Virus record (IMG/VR): IMGVR_UViG_3300048833_000105
Location: 1 to 46,766 of that record
Reading direction: 5' to 3' (one strand)
Length of the DNA: 46,766 nt
Source: a virus
Part shown: piece by piece, positions 24,421 through 32,983 of the stretch
Layout: each line of letters begins with the position of its first letter
Numbering within the stretch: position 1 is the first letter of the stretch
The notes under the pieces: model-generated
The model's input: the letters and a program-made list of their open reading frames with translations, nothing else
The model's database searches: none
What the model was told of the DNA's origin: nothing
Position numbers and translations under genes: made by a program

Positions 24421-24860
24421 GTTCTCCTGTACACCGAGTATATCGTTGCCGGGGTGATGACGCGGGACGCTTCACGGAACCCCAACCACTCAACCCATGC
24501 GCAGCCGGTATGGTAACGGAGATCGGTGAAGCATTCCAGCACCGCATACCGGGCGTTCATCCGGTCCACAAAGCGCCGCGCCAAGCGGCACACGCTGATC
24601 GGAAAGGCATGCAGGGCTTCGGTTCCAAGCATCCAAACGCGGGCATGGCCGCCAATCAACGATGTCGGGTTCACCCCCCACATGGCGATCGGCACGCCGT
24701 CCTGCAGGGCGGTTTCCGCTAAGGCCGCGCCGTCGAGCGACCCTTGTAGCGCCTCCAGCGCCGACATGCCCGCGCCTTCGCATTCCTCTCGATGCTCGCG
24801 CTGCATCATCTCGGCAACAGCCAAAACGTGCTCCTGCGTGGCGGGCACGATGGTGATCAT
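24417..24860 (-). CDS. gp13-like virion-associated protein, acetyltransferase-like fold
   Basis: A 147-residue protein coupled to the nozzle gene by ATGA, with GGAG upstream. The sequence MITIVPATQEHVLAVAEMMQ looks like the first strand and helix of a GNAT fold. It continues to LECFTDLRYHTGCAWVEWLG and FREASRVI, the pattern of T7 gp13/DUF2833 proteins. In T7 gp13 is needed for assembly of the internal core and is not known to acetylate anything. Position between the nozzle and the gp14-like gene agrees with this order. Confidence 0.7.
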   Translation of the reverse strand: MITIVPATQEHVLAVAEMMQREHREECEGAGMSALEALQGSLDGAALAETALQDGVPIAMWGVNPTSLIGGHARVWMLGTEALHAFPISVCRLARRFVDRMNARYAVLECFTDLRYHTGCAWVEWLGFREASRVITPATIYSVYRRT

Positions 24861-27800
24861 CCGTCGTCTCCAACCGTCACATTCGGGATGATGGCCAGCA
24901 CTGTCGCTGGCAGCGGGTACGCTTGCTGAATGCACACGATGCCTTCCTCGCTCCACAGCGCGTGCATGTTCACTTCGCTGTCCCGATAGAACATCGGCGC
25001 ACGCGCGGAAGGCGCAGACGAGATTGGCGGTTCGATCAGCTCGCCGCCAATTTCGAATGGCGTGGGGTCGCCCATCGGATCGGCCACATTGCGGTCAGCG
25101 ATCTCGACAAGATCCGTCCACGAAGATCCAATCTGAATGCCGCGGCACTCCGTCTTCCGCAGCGTGACGCCGGACAGCAGCTTGCGGTCGCCCTGGATGG
25201 TGGCCGCGCCAGGGATCGAGGCGTCAAGGCGTGGCGTCTGCAGCAACGCGGAGAAGCCCTGCCCGGCCACGATGGCGGTTGCGGCCGCATCAAGCGTGAT
25301 GCAGCCGTCCGTGACGATCTTCGGCGCTTGAACCGATCCATCGGCCAGCACTTGCACCGTCGCGCCGTTGAGGTGGTCGAGGCCGCCGATGGTGGTCACT
25401 GGCGCCGTGAGCGACCAAGTGCCAGGCGCCTGCTCGCGGATGACGACGTTGCCTGGATCGGGCAGGTTAGGCACCCCAACCGGAAACCTCTGCATGTCGC
25501 AACGGAGCGACGTGGCACTCGGCGCACTCAGCACCGTTCCGATACCGTTTGAGAAGCGCACCACCTTGCCGACATCGAGCGCGGAGAAGATGGCGGTGTC
25601 GAAATTGAGCACGAGGGGGTTGATCACCGTAACACTCACGACGCCGTCGCCATTGCCGCCGGGGACATTCACTTGCGGGCGCACGTACCCCGCCCCGGCC
25701 GCCGTGACGGTGACGGTCGATATAGCGCCGAAGGCGGCAGCCACGCGCACGACGCCGCCACTGCCTGGGCCATCTAAATCGATGACTGGAACAAACTGCA
25801 GATTTGGGTATCCGCTGCCGGCGGCGTCGATTGCAGCATTGGCTATTTGGCGCCTGTTCTCGTTGGTCACGCTGGTCAGTGTGGCGTTTGGTGTCGTCAG
25901 CGGGTAGGCCGCGCCGGCATCGACGCACCACGCCTTTTCGGGATCGGACGCGACGCCGGCGGCCGGATTGGCGCCGAAGGTGCGCGCGGCCATGCGCTCT
26001 GTCGCGTAGTGCAGCCCGAGCACCGACGTGTAGCGCCGCACGGTCAGGTACACCGCGTCCTCGCGGCCCTCCGGGATGACGCACACCGACACGACGAAGC
26101 CGGCGGTGTCGTGCCTGGCCCACCCGTACACGTCCTGCTCTTTGAGGTATGTCAAAGACAGCAGGATGCCATCGTCGCGCACGGCCCACACCAGTTTGAA
26201 CGGCTCCTCCGCGAAGCCCCATTGCGTGATAACCCGTCCATCGAGCAAGTGGGCCGACATCACCGACACGTCCTGTCCGGTGAAATTGTTGGTGTAGATG
26301 TTGAACGCCAGATCACGCACCGCCGAGCCGCGCGCCTGGAGGTAGAGCACGTTGTTGCCAACGCGCAGCGGGGCGAGATCGGCGGCGCCAGAGAAGATTT
26401 GCGGATTGGCTTGCACCGTCGTTGGTGACACGACGCCGCCCTGGCCGCCGCCATTGATCAGGTAGGCGCCTCCGGTCGTGAGTGCGATCAGCCCGTTGGT
26501 CACAGGCGTCAGCGACGAGATGATGTTCACCTCATTGGCAGACACGGTTGCGGTGATCGCATCGTCATCCTGCGGCGGTTCGGACGTGTCGAAATTGTTG
26601 TACTGGCCAGGGCGCGACATCCAGAACGTCGAAGGTGCGCCATCGTTGCCGGCGTACACCTTGCGCTGATCGAGAAAACTGACGCACTTCGCCGTCGCCG
26701 CGGCGCCCGCGACAAGCGACACTGTGCCGCCCGACGCTGGCGTGTCAGCGCCGATGATGGTGAAGTCGATCGTGTCGCTGCCGCCAGCAGACGACAGGCC
26801 CGTGCCCGGCGGCCCGAAGATGCTCCACGTGATCGCGGTTACGATGCCGCCGACAACCTGCGTGACATCGACGGAGAGCGCCTTTCCGACCACAGGCGAT
26901 CCGCTCGCGATGCCAGCGACGAAATTTGTGTAGGTGGCCTGGTGGTAGTTGCTCCCGCCGTTGGCGATCGTGATGCTGCCGGGCGCCGGGATGAAGCCGG
27001 ACCCGCTATCCGGCACCCACGCCCCGCTGAATGCGAGCGTCAGCCCGCTGCCGAGCGGCGCGGCGTCGAACACGGCGCCCGTTGGCGCGGTATAGTTGGT
27101 GCCTTTGGTGGTGACGGTTGCTGAAATCAACTCTCCGTATGGCGAAGCGCCAAGGCCGGTGTCTGATACCAACGCCACTTGACCGCCGGCGCCGCTCGCG
27201 TCGCTGATGACGAGGTACGGAGAGATGTATCCCTGGCCGGGGTTTGTGATCGTGGCGGTGACGATGCCACGATCCGACAACGGGTTGCTTGCGATCGGCG
27301 GCGACACCGCGAAGTCAGGCGCGTAATTCACGTCCACGAACACGGGTTCGAACACGGAGGCGACGATGCCATAGGTGTACGGGCCGCCGCCCTGCGTGCC
27401 GTTCGGCACAGGGAACGCCTTGTACACGCGGTACTGCGTGGCGCCGGATACCGCCGACCACGTCAGCCGGTTGACCACGGCGTTCGCCTGATCGAGGCCG
27501 CTGTTGACCGCAAAGGCGAAGCCAGAAGCGTTGCTCTCTCGCCCGTTTCCATCGATCGACGTGACCACGTAGAGGTAAATGTACTGAGGGTTCGCCGGCA
27601 CGTTGTTGAGCGGCGTCACTGTCACCGAGCTTGGGGGCGCGATCGTCGCGCCAAAGGTGACGGCTGTGATCTGCCAGTTCGTCAGGCCGAGGCGCCGAAT
27701 GTCGTAGATCTGGAAAAGCGGATGCACGACGGTCAGCACGTCGGCGCTCTGCGCAAAATTCAGTTCGAACAGCACGTCGCCGTTCCACGGTGTCACGATG

Positions 27801-28381
27801 CTGTAGATTTCCGCCAGCGTGCCACCCGACACCCACGGCGTCCACGTGCTGGCATCGACTGCGATGTAGCCGCCAAGCACCTGCCGCCCGAGCGTGACAT
27901 CGTTTCCGGCGACGCCTTGCACGCGCAGGGCGCGCCCATTGATGCCAGATATGCCGTTCGGCCGCACGAGGCCCACGAAAGTTGTATCGGCGTTGATGAA
28001 GTCACCAACCGACCACGGATGGCCAGGCACCGTGACGACGAGCGGGTTGAGCGATACCACGGCGGTGACGGCAAGCGGCGTGTTCAACACGTAGGCCCCG
28101 CCGCTGATGACGCGCATGCGGTTGTTGTTCAATTCGAGCACATAGGCTTGCTCGGTGGAGAACACGAATGGGATCAGCCGCGGCGCTGGCGCGTCGGTCT
28201 CGCGCCGGCACAGGCCGACGTGCTGCGTGCCGGCCCGCGTGCTGGCGCCGCCGCGGTAGTCCACGAAGAAATTGCGCATGACGGCCGCGCCGACCTTGTA
28301 CTTGTCGAGATCCACGCGGCCCATCAGCGTCGGCGACAGCTCGCCGCCGGCGAAACTGGTCTTGGCGATCGGGAAGGTCAT
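24857..28381 (-). CDS. tail nozzle protein (tail tubular protein B-like)
   Basis: A 1174-residue beta-rich protein. The N terminus is diagnostic: KTSFAGGELSPTLMGRVDLD, then KVGAAVMRNFFVDYRGGAST and RLIPFVFSTEQAYVLELN, as in podovirus nozzle/gp12-type proteins. Later it has repeated beta segments and many Gly-rich loops, and DQRKVYAGNDGAPSTFWMSR near residue 595, another typical nozzle segment. It is longer than T7 gp12 (~790 residues). The extra length lies in the central and C-terminal beta domains (QFVPVIDLDGPGSGGVVRVA), which resemble other adhesin-like inserts. It follows the adaptor gene by 9 bases. Confidence 0.85.
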   Translation of the reverse strand: MTFPIAKTSFAGGELSPTLMGRVDLDKYKVGAAVMRNFFVDYRGGASTRAGTQHVGLCRRETDAPAPRLIPFVFSTEQAYVLELNNNRMRVISGGAYVLNTPLAVTAVVSLNPLVVTVPGHPWSVGDFINADTTFVGLVRPNGISGINGRALRVQGVAGNDVTLGRQVLGGYIAVDASTWTPWVSGGTLAEIYSIVTPWNGDVLFELNFAQSADVLTVVHPLFQIYDIRRLGLTNWQITAVTFGATIAPPSSVTVTPLNNVPANPQYIYLYVVTSIDGNGRESNASGFAFAVNSGLDQANAVVNRLTWSAVSGATQYRVYKAFPVPNGTQGGGPYTYGIVASVFEPVFVDVNYAPDFAVSPPIASNPLSDRGIVTATITNPGQGYISPYLVISDASGAGGQVALVSDTGLGASPYGELISATVTTKGTNYTAPTGAVFDAAPLGSGLTLAFSGAWVPDSGSGFIPAPGSITIANGGSNYHQATYTNFVAGIASGSPVVGKALSVDVTQVVGGIVTAITWSIFGPPGTGLSSAGGSDTIDFTIIGADTPASGGTVSLVAGAAATAKCVSFLDQRKVYAGNDGAPSTFWMSRPGQYNNFDTSEPPQDDDAITATVSANEVNIISSLTPVTNGLIALTTGGAYLINGGGQGGVVSPTTVQANPQIFSGAADLAPLRVGNNVLYLQARGSAVRDLAFNIYTNNFTGQDVSVMSAHLLDGRVITQWGFAEEPFKLVWAVRDDGILLSLTYLKEQDVYGWARHDTAGFVVSVCVIPEGREDAVYLTVRRYTSVLGLHYATERMAARTFGANPAAGVASDPEKAWCVDAGAAYPLTTPNATLTSVTNENRRQIANAAIDAAGSGYPNLQFVPVIDLDGPGSGGVVRVAAAFGAISTVTVTAAGAGYVRPQVNVPGGNGDGVVSVTVINPLVLNFDTAIFSALDVGKVVRFSNGIGTVLSAPSATSLRCDMQRFPVGVPNLPDPGNVVIREQAPGTWSLTAPVTTIGGLDHLNGATVQVLADGSVQAPKIVTDGCITLDAAATAIVAGQGFSALLQTPRLDASIPGAATIQGDRKLLSGVTLRKTECRGIQIGSSWTDLVEIADRNVADPMGDPTPFEIGGELIEPPISSAPSARAPMFYRDSEVNMHALWSEEGIVCIQQAYPLPATVLAIIPNVTVGDDG

Positions 28382-28390
28382 GCGGAGCCC

Positions 28391-29188
28391 CTAGAACAGC
28401 AGGAAGGACGGCGTCCACCATCCTTGGTTCGACGCGCCAACGCCGTCATCGCCGAGGATCGCACCGCTGTAGCCGCGCACGGCGATCCAGTCCGGCGTGA
28501 AGTCCACCGACGTCGTGCCCTCATTGCCGTCGCGGCTGCGGGCCGTCTGCAGGGCGTTCATGGCGCCCTGCGCGCGCGCCCTCGCGATATCCTGCTTGCC
28601 CGAGATCGGCATGGCGAACCGGGTGGCCAGGGATTGCACCATGGCTTCCTGAAACAGCGGGTCCCACAAATCCTCGATCTCGATGCGCTGCGTATAGAGG
28701 CACAGCGCGCTCGCGCGGTTCGTCAGGACCACCTTCACCTGATTGCCGCTGTTGTCCGTATCGGCCGCGACGGCGAAGCGTGATGGCACGATGGCGCCAG
28801 GCGCGTAGCCGGCCGGCAGCGCGACAGAGAACATCGGCTGATCGAACCCAGGCTGTGCAACAAGCGACGTGATCATGCGCACCTGCACGCAGTCATTCGG
28901 GTACGCATAGGAGTAGAACCATGGAGGCGGCGGCATCGTCGCCGGATCATAGACGTTCGGCGTGCCGGTCGGGTTCTCTGGCGTGCCCGGCGCGGCCTTG
29001 AGCAGCGCGAGCTGCACCATCTTGCGCGCGAAGTTCCACGGGGCCGCCCGCAGCAGTTCATCGCGCGTCGGATCGTACAGCAGGCGCGCTTGCTCCGCTT
29101 CCGTGCTACGCTCGTTGAGGTTCACCAGCGACGAACGCGCGGCGATCGCTGAGAGCGCACGGTTCACGATGTCGGTGCGGGTTGTCAT
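28391..29188 (-). CDS. tail adaptor (tail tubular protein A-like)
   Basis: A 265-residue protein, start overlapping the spike gene stop (ATGA). It has the adaptor hallmarks: DIVNRALSAIAARSSLVNLN, EAEQARLLYDPTRDELLRAA followed by PWNFARK, then YAYPNDCVQVR. These match T7 gp11-type gatekeeper proteins that ring the portal and carry the nozzle. The second half contains EIEDLWDPLFQEAMVQSLAT and then the helix with the ATRF segment, also typical. Length is slightly greater than T7 gp11 (196), as in other BPP-1-like phages. Confidence 0.85.
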   Translation of the reverse strand: MTTRTDIVNRALSAIAARSSLVNLNERSTEAEQARLLYDPTRDELLRAAPWNFARKMVQLALLKAAPGTPENPTGTPNVYDPATMPPPPWFYSYAYPNDCVQVRMITSLVAQPGFDQPMFSVALPAGYAPGAIVPSRFAVAADTDNSGNQVKVVLTNRASALCLYTQRIEIEDLWDPLFQEAMVQSLATRFAMPISGKQDIARARAQGAMNALQTARSRDGNEGTTSVDFTPDWIAVRGYSGAILGDDGVGASNQGWWTPSFLLF

Positions 29189-30768
29189 GACGCCACCATT
29201 GCTGTCGTGAAGCGGTGCCGCGCCGATACCTCAGCCATGATCAGGCTGTTGCCGATCGAGGACGGAGCGACGTGCGTCAGCGTGATGGTCAGCGTTGCTG
29301 TCTGGACGCCTGCGCCGCCGACGACACCCCACGACGCTGCGGCCGACATGCCGGACGGGCCAGACGAGTTCTCGTCGCGCACCACGGCATAGTTCGAATT
29401 CGTCGCATTGGCGAGCCGCACTACGCCGGCCTCGATGTAGCCGCGATACGACGCGGCAACGGTTCCGCCGGTCTGCGAATTGACGGCCGTCAGCGTCACA
29501 ACGATGATCGACGATGCCAGCGTTTGCACCGGCAGGGTGCATACGATCACCACGTCTGTCGTGGTGCCAGCATTCAGGTTCTTGTACACCGGCATCAATT
29601 CGTTCGGGGCATTGCCGTCAACGAAGGCTGTCGGCGCCGGGAAGATGATGCCGTTGTAGTAGCCCTGGTGTGCTTTCGACCACCAGTTCTCGGCGTACAC
29701 ATGGCTGCCCGCCGTAGGGAAGTTGTTGAGCACCGGCATGGTCGCCGCGGTCGAGCCGCCCGTGATGTGTACGGAGCGCGACGATCCATTCCAGTTGATG
29801 ACGAGGCGCGCCGGCCCTTGGAACCGCGTACCATCGATCGTCATGGCGACAGGCGAAACGCCGCCACCGAGCGTCACCACCATGTCCTCGTCTTTGATGG
29901 TGTTGCCGATGAAGGCGCCTACTTGATTGGTGCCATCGACCGTAGCGATAGCTATGCCGCCATCGAACGTGCAGCCGGTGATACTCGTGCCAAAGCCAAA
30001 TTGCTGAAACACCGCGCCGGGCTGGAGCGTGTTGTCGTAAGTGGTGAAATTCGTCACCTGCACCCCGGCGCTGCTCTCGCACACGATGCCTTCCAGCGTG
30101 TTGCCGTGCGCATTGCCGCCGACGATTTGGATGTCTTGCACCTCGCTCTGCACGAGAAGGCCGCGGCCGGCGTTGTTGAGCCACAGGCAGTCGAAAAAGT
30201 GGTTATCAACCACGCTCGCGCAAAGCGTGTTGTTGGCGCTGCGCTCCGTCAAGTAGCACCCCGCCAGATTGCCGCCCGTCATCCAGCAGCGCGTGATGCG
30301 AGAGCGCGCCGTGACGAGCACGAGGGCGTAATCCTTGAGATCGTCGCCATCAACGACAACGCCCTCCAGCGTCAGGCCCCAATTGGCAAAGCCACTATTC
30401 GCCACATAGGCATTCGACGCGATCAGGTACGCAGGGTCGCCAAGGCCAGAAGCCTTGATTGTGGCCATGCCGAAGCACACGATCGCCACGCCGCGATTGT
30501 TGCGGTTCGGGATGGTCAAATTGTCAACGAGGTAGGTGCTGCCGGGCCGCAGCACGACGGCCGCGCCGTCCATCGACACGGTGATGGAGTTGATCGCCGA
30601 TTGGAAGGCGACGGTGTCGTTGGTGACGCCGTCGCCTTTCGCACCGAACGCTTCCGGCGTGATGTACGGGCCATTGATGACAGGGATCAGGATGCCGTCA
30701 CCTGCGTCGATGGCGCGCAGCTTGGCCCACATGCCGTTCGGTTGCTGGATCAGGATGTTGTCAGCCAT
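29185..30768 (-). CDS. tail spike with adaptor motif and pectate-lyase-type beta-helix
   Basis: A 527-residue protein with GAGG upstream of the ATG. Residues 1-30 (ADNILIQQPNGMWAKLRAID) are the adaptor motif shared with the next two upstream genes. From residue 38 (PEAFGAKGDGVTNDTVAFQS) a pectate-lyase-type right-handed beta-helix begins. The C-terminal ~130 residues are beta-rich and end in EVSARHRFTTAMV. It is probably a second receptor-binding spike or depolymerase besides the fibre at 14382. Being encoded next to head and decoration genes rather than beside the fibre suggests a separate attachment site on the virion. Confidence 0.75.
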   Translation of the reverse strand: MADNILIQQPNGMWAKLRAIDAGDGILIPVINGPYITPEAFGAKGDGVTNDTVAFQSAINSITVSMDGAAVVLRPGSTYLVDNLTIPNRNNRGVAIVCFGMATIKASGLGDPAYLIASNAYVANSGFANWGLTLEGVVVDGDDLKDYALVLVTARSRITRCWMTGGNLAGCYLTERSANNTLCASVVDNHFFDCLWLNNAGRGLLVQSEVQDIQIVGGNAHGNTLEGIVCESSAGVQVTNFTTYDNTLQPGAVFQQFGFGTSITGCTFDGGIAIATVDGTNQVGAFIGNTIKDEDMVVTLGGGVSPVAMTIDGTRFQGPARLVINWNGSSRSVHITGGSTAATMPVLNNFPTAGSHVYAENWWSKAHQGYYNGIIFPAPTAFVDGNAPNELMPVYKNLNAGTTTDVVIVCTLPVQTLASSIIVVTLTAVNSQTGGTVAASYRGYIEAGVVRLANATNSNYAVVRDENSSGPSGMSAAASWGVVGGAGVQTATLTITLTHVAPSSIGNSLIMAEVSARHRFTTAMVAS

Positions 30769-30777
30769 TGGGGTGCC

Positions 30778-31467
30778 TCACGGTGCGGCCACAAGGCCCA
30801 TGATCGGGACGCCCGGCGAAGACGCGAAAAACGACAACGCCGGCAGCGTTGGGAAGTCGTTCGCATAGGCGTCAGCCACCGATGCGCGATAGTAGGTTCC
30901 GGTGTTGCCGATCGAGCGGACGAACGCGGCCAGGCTCAGGCCCCCGTACATCAGCACTGCGCCTGCGCCCATGATGCCGCCGGGGTTCATCGTGTGCGGT
31001 TGCGCAGCGCCGTCGAATTTGGACATGGGCCAGTACCAGCCACGCTGCAGCAAGCGAGGCGCAGCAAATGCCGCGGTCAGGACGGTGTTGGCGGCGCTGT
31101 TCATGTCGAGGATCGTGGGGCTTTCCTCGATCAGCGCACCATTCACGCCGCCGGGGGCGCCTGCGCAGAGGGCCATCTTGCCGGATACGCCAGGGACTGC
31201 GGTGCCTACAGACAGAACCATCCCTGAGAACAGCGCCGTCTCTGGCACCCACAGCGGGTGCCCATAGAGTGTGTTGGCGGCGATGGCTGTCGTGGCGGCA
31301 GCGGCGGCACGGATGTCGGGGCCGATCGTGGTGCCGGCGCGCACGCCTGGCATGCCAGGGCCGCTATCGGTGTTCACCTGCGGCACAAGCACGCCGCCGC
31401 CGACATCTATGGCTCGGATTTCGGCCCATTCGCCGTTTGCCTGCTGGACGAGAAAATTGTCAGGCAT
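30778..31467 (-). CDS. virion protein with shared adaptor motif
   Basis: A 229-residue protein with GGGAG upstream. The first 30 residues (PDNFLVQQANGEWAEIRAID) are nearly the same as those of the spike at 29185. Thereafter it is beta-rich with Ala/Gly, containing LWVPETALFSGMVLSVGTAV and GMPGVRAGTTIGPDIRAAAA. The mature domain is not one I recognise. It looks like a small receptor-binding or decoration head on the same anchor as the spike. It lies 9 bases upstream of the spike gene and 21 bases after the next member of the set. Confidence 0.65.
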   Translation of the reverse strand: MPDNFLVQQANGEWAEIRAIDVGGGVLVPQVNTDSGPGMPGVRAGTTIGPDIRAAAAATTAIAANTLYGHPLWVPETALFSGMVLSVGTAVPGVSGKMALCAGAPGGVNGALIEESPTILDMNSAANTVLTAAFAAPRLLQRGWYWPMSKFDGAAQPHTMNPGGIMGAGAVLMYGGLSLAAFVRSIGNTGTYYRASVADAYANDFPTLPALSFFASSPGVPIMGLVAAP

Positions 31468-31488
31468 AGGCGCGCTACTCCCTGCTGA

Positions 31489-31680
31489 TCAGGCCACGCA
31501 GAGAGTGAGCACCCCTGCGCTTTCCACCGCGCCGAGCTTGGCCCACTCGCCGTTCGGCTGCTGGAAATTGAAGTACGTCGTCGGCGGCAGGTTCGTCACC
31601 ACGAGGGTTTCAATCCCGTCGTCGGTTGTCGTGGCCAACTGCTTCCACGTGCCATCAGCACTGAGAACAAGGATGGCCAC
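31489..31680 (-). CDS. minimal adaptor-motif protein
   Basis: A 63-residue protein starting at GTG 31680 (GGAAGTGA upstream). It is mainly two beta-hairpins: ILVLSADGTWKQLATTTDDG, then YFNFQQPNGEWAKLGAVESA with GVLTLCV. The second half carries the same QQPNGEWAKL motif found at the N termini of the two following genes, and the first half is a diverged copy (SADGTWKQL). It may be the free-standing ancestor of the adaptor module or the baseplate-like partner that holds the spikes. No known family. Confidence 0.6.
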   Translation of the reverse strand: MAILVLSADGTWKQLATTTDDGIETLVVTNLPPTTYFNFQQPNGEWAKLGAVESAGVLTLCVA

Positions 31681-31686
31681 GACAGA

Positions 31687-32112
31687 TCACTTCCGCGCCG
31701 CGGGCGGCGGGGGTGGAGGCGGTGCGGCCGCAGCCGGCGGCGCCGGCACGAGGCGCGCCAGCAGCGGTGCCAGGGCTTCGGCCAGCGCCTTCGCGATGAC
31801 GACGCCGAGGCGCTCCATCTGCACGTCGTCCTCGCCGGGCGTCGTCAGCGGGATGTGTCGCGTGAAGTCCATCACCTGGCCAGTCGGTGCGCGCGCCTTG
31901 GCCGCCCGCGCAGCTTCATCCAGCGGTTCCATGTGCGGTCCGGGCAGGCCGGCGAAATACACCTCGGCGCCGATCTCCAGCAGTTCGGGCTCGCCGCCAG
32001 GCTGCTTCGGGAGGTGCGACTTGGCGGAAAGCCGATACCGGCCCGGCGTCACCACCTCGATCGGGGTGGATGCCGGAACCGGGATCGGGTTCACCTGTAC
32101 TGCTTCGCTCAT
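31687..32112 (-). CDS. BPP-1-like hypothetical virion protein
   Basis: A 141-residue protein with GGAG upstream. It contains RYRLSAKSHLPKQPGGEPEL, VYFAGLPGPHMEPLDEAARA and then a helical region (LGVVIAKALAEALAPLLARL), ending in a Pro/Ala tail with seven consecutive prolines. The GLPGPHMEPLD segment recurs in hypothetical proteins I recall beside cement-protein genes of BPP-1-like phages. The role is unknown. The position between cement protein and adaptor-motif genes suggests a head or head-tail joining accessory. Confidence 0.65.
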   Translation of the reverse strand: MSEAVQVNPIPVPASTPIEVVTPGRYRLSAKSHLPKQPGGEPELLEIGAEVYFAGLPGPHMEPLDEAARAAKARAPTGQVMDFTRHIPLTTPGEDDVQMERLGVVIAKALAEALAPLLARLVPAPPAAAAPPPPPPPAARK

Positions 32113-32142
32113 GGCTTCTGCTCCAGTGCTTCTGCCGGTTGA

Positions 32143-32619
32143 TCAGACGTACTGCGTCGAGAAGCCGGACGGGTAGTACACCACGTCGTCGCGGTTGATC
32201 AGCATGTATGCCTGCAGGGTGCCGACCGCCATGGTGCCGACCACGACATAGTTGAGCCGCAGGAAGCGCGGTCGCGTGGTGGTCAGGTTGTCGATCGTGC
32301 GCGGCGCCCGCGGGACCGTCACCGGGAAGGCGTAGCCCCCGAGGTTCCAATCGGCGAGGGCGATGGCGGGCGTCTCGGCATACGTGACGTAGGTGCCGGG
32401 CAAGCCGCTGCCGTTGTCGGGCGCGCCCTGGAACTGCACCTGCGCCGACGTGCCGGTGGTGAAGTCGGTCGTGGGCAGCACGAAGATGTTGAGCGGAACG
32501 CCCTCGTGGCCGATGCCGATGTCACGCGCCTGCAGCAGGTCGATGATATTCGTGCTGGCGCGCGTGACAGTGAGTGCGGACCCCGCGGGGTCGAAGCACA
32601 GATTGCTGTCGAGGATCAT
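32143..32619 (-). CDS. Bbp16-like capsid cement protein
   Basis: A 158-residue beta-rich protein with AGGA upstream. The N terminus ILDSNLCFDPAGSALTVTRA followed by TNIIDLLQARDIGIG matches the capsid cement protein of BPP-1 (Bbp16 family), which binds the outside of the shell and stabilises it. The C-terminal RPRFLRLNYVVVGTMAVGTL is also in keeping. It lies two genes downstream of the major capsid gene, as in that phage. Assignment from recalled motifs. Confidence 0.75.
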   Translation of the reverse strand: MILDSNLCFDPAGSALTVTRASTNIIDLLQARDIGIGHEGVPLNIFVLPTTDFTTGTSAQVQFQGAPDNGSGLPGTYVTYAETPAIALADWNLGGYAFPVTVPRAPRTIDNLTTTRPRFLRLNYVVVGTMAVGTLQAYMLINRDDVVYYPSGFSTQYV

Positions 32620-32632
32620 GGCCGGGGTCCTT

Positions 32633-32959
32633 TCAGGTGTACGCGAGGGCGGTGATCGTGCCCGCGCCCGGCGTGATTGCGATGCCCGCGTAGTACGGCA
32701 TGTTCACGTTGTACACCGTTCCGATCGGCGCACTGGCGGGAATGACGAACATGAGCGTCGCCGCGGTGCGATCGGCGAGCACACCGGCATCATAGATCGA
32801 TGTGGCCACGGCCGCATCATCGATCACCACGATGGAGACGAGCCATCCCGAGCCAACCGTCACCATCTGGCCGACGCCGTTGATGTTGAGGTTCCGGCGG
32901 ATGGCGGGGCGCGACAGCACGATGCCGGCGGTGTCGGCCAGGAGGCGAGAGCCACTCAT
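32633..32959 (-). CDS. putative head decoration protein
   Basis: A 108-residue beta-rich protein, AGGA upstream, directly after the major capsid gene. It contains GIVLSRPAIRRNLNINGVGQ, a hydrophobic strand region (WLVSIVVIDDAAVATSIYDA), and PASAPIGTVYNVNMPYYAGI. No named family is recognised. The beta content, size and location between the capsid and cement genes suggest a minor decoration or head-completion protein. No signal peptide. Confidence 0.6.
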   Translation of the reverse strand: MSGSRLLADTAGIVLSRPAIRRNLNINGVGQMVTVGSGWLVSIVVIDDAAVATSIYDAGVLADRTAATLMFVIPASAPIGTVYNVNMPYYAGIAITPGAGTITALAYT

Positions 32960-32983
32960 TGGGGTGTTCCTTTCCTGGCCTGA

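Noticed and set aside
29185-31680. Diversity-generating retroelement as in BPP-1
   Set aside because: No reverse transcriptase gene or template/variable repeat pair was seen anywhere in the window, despite BPP-1-like structural genes.
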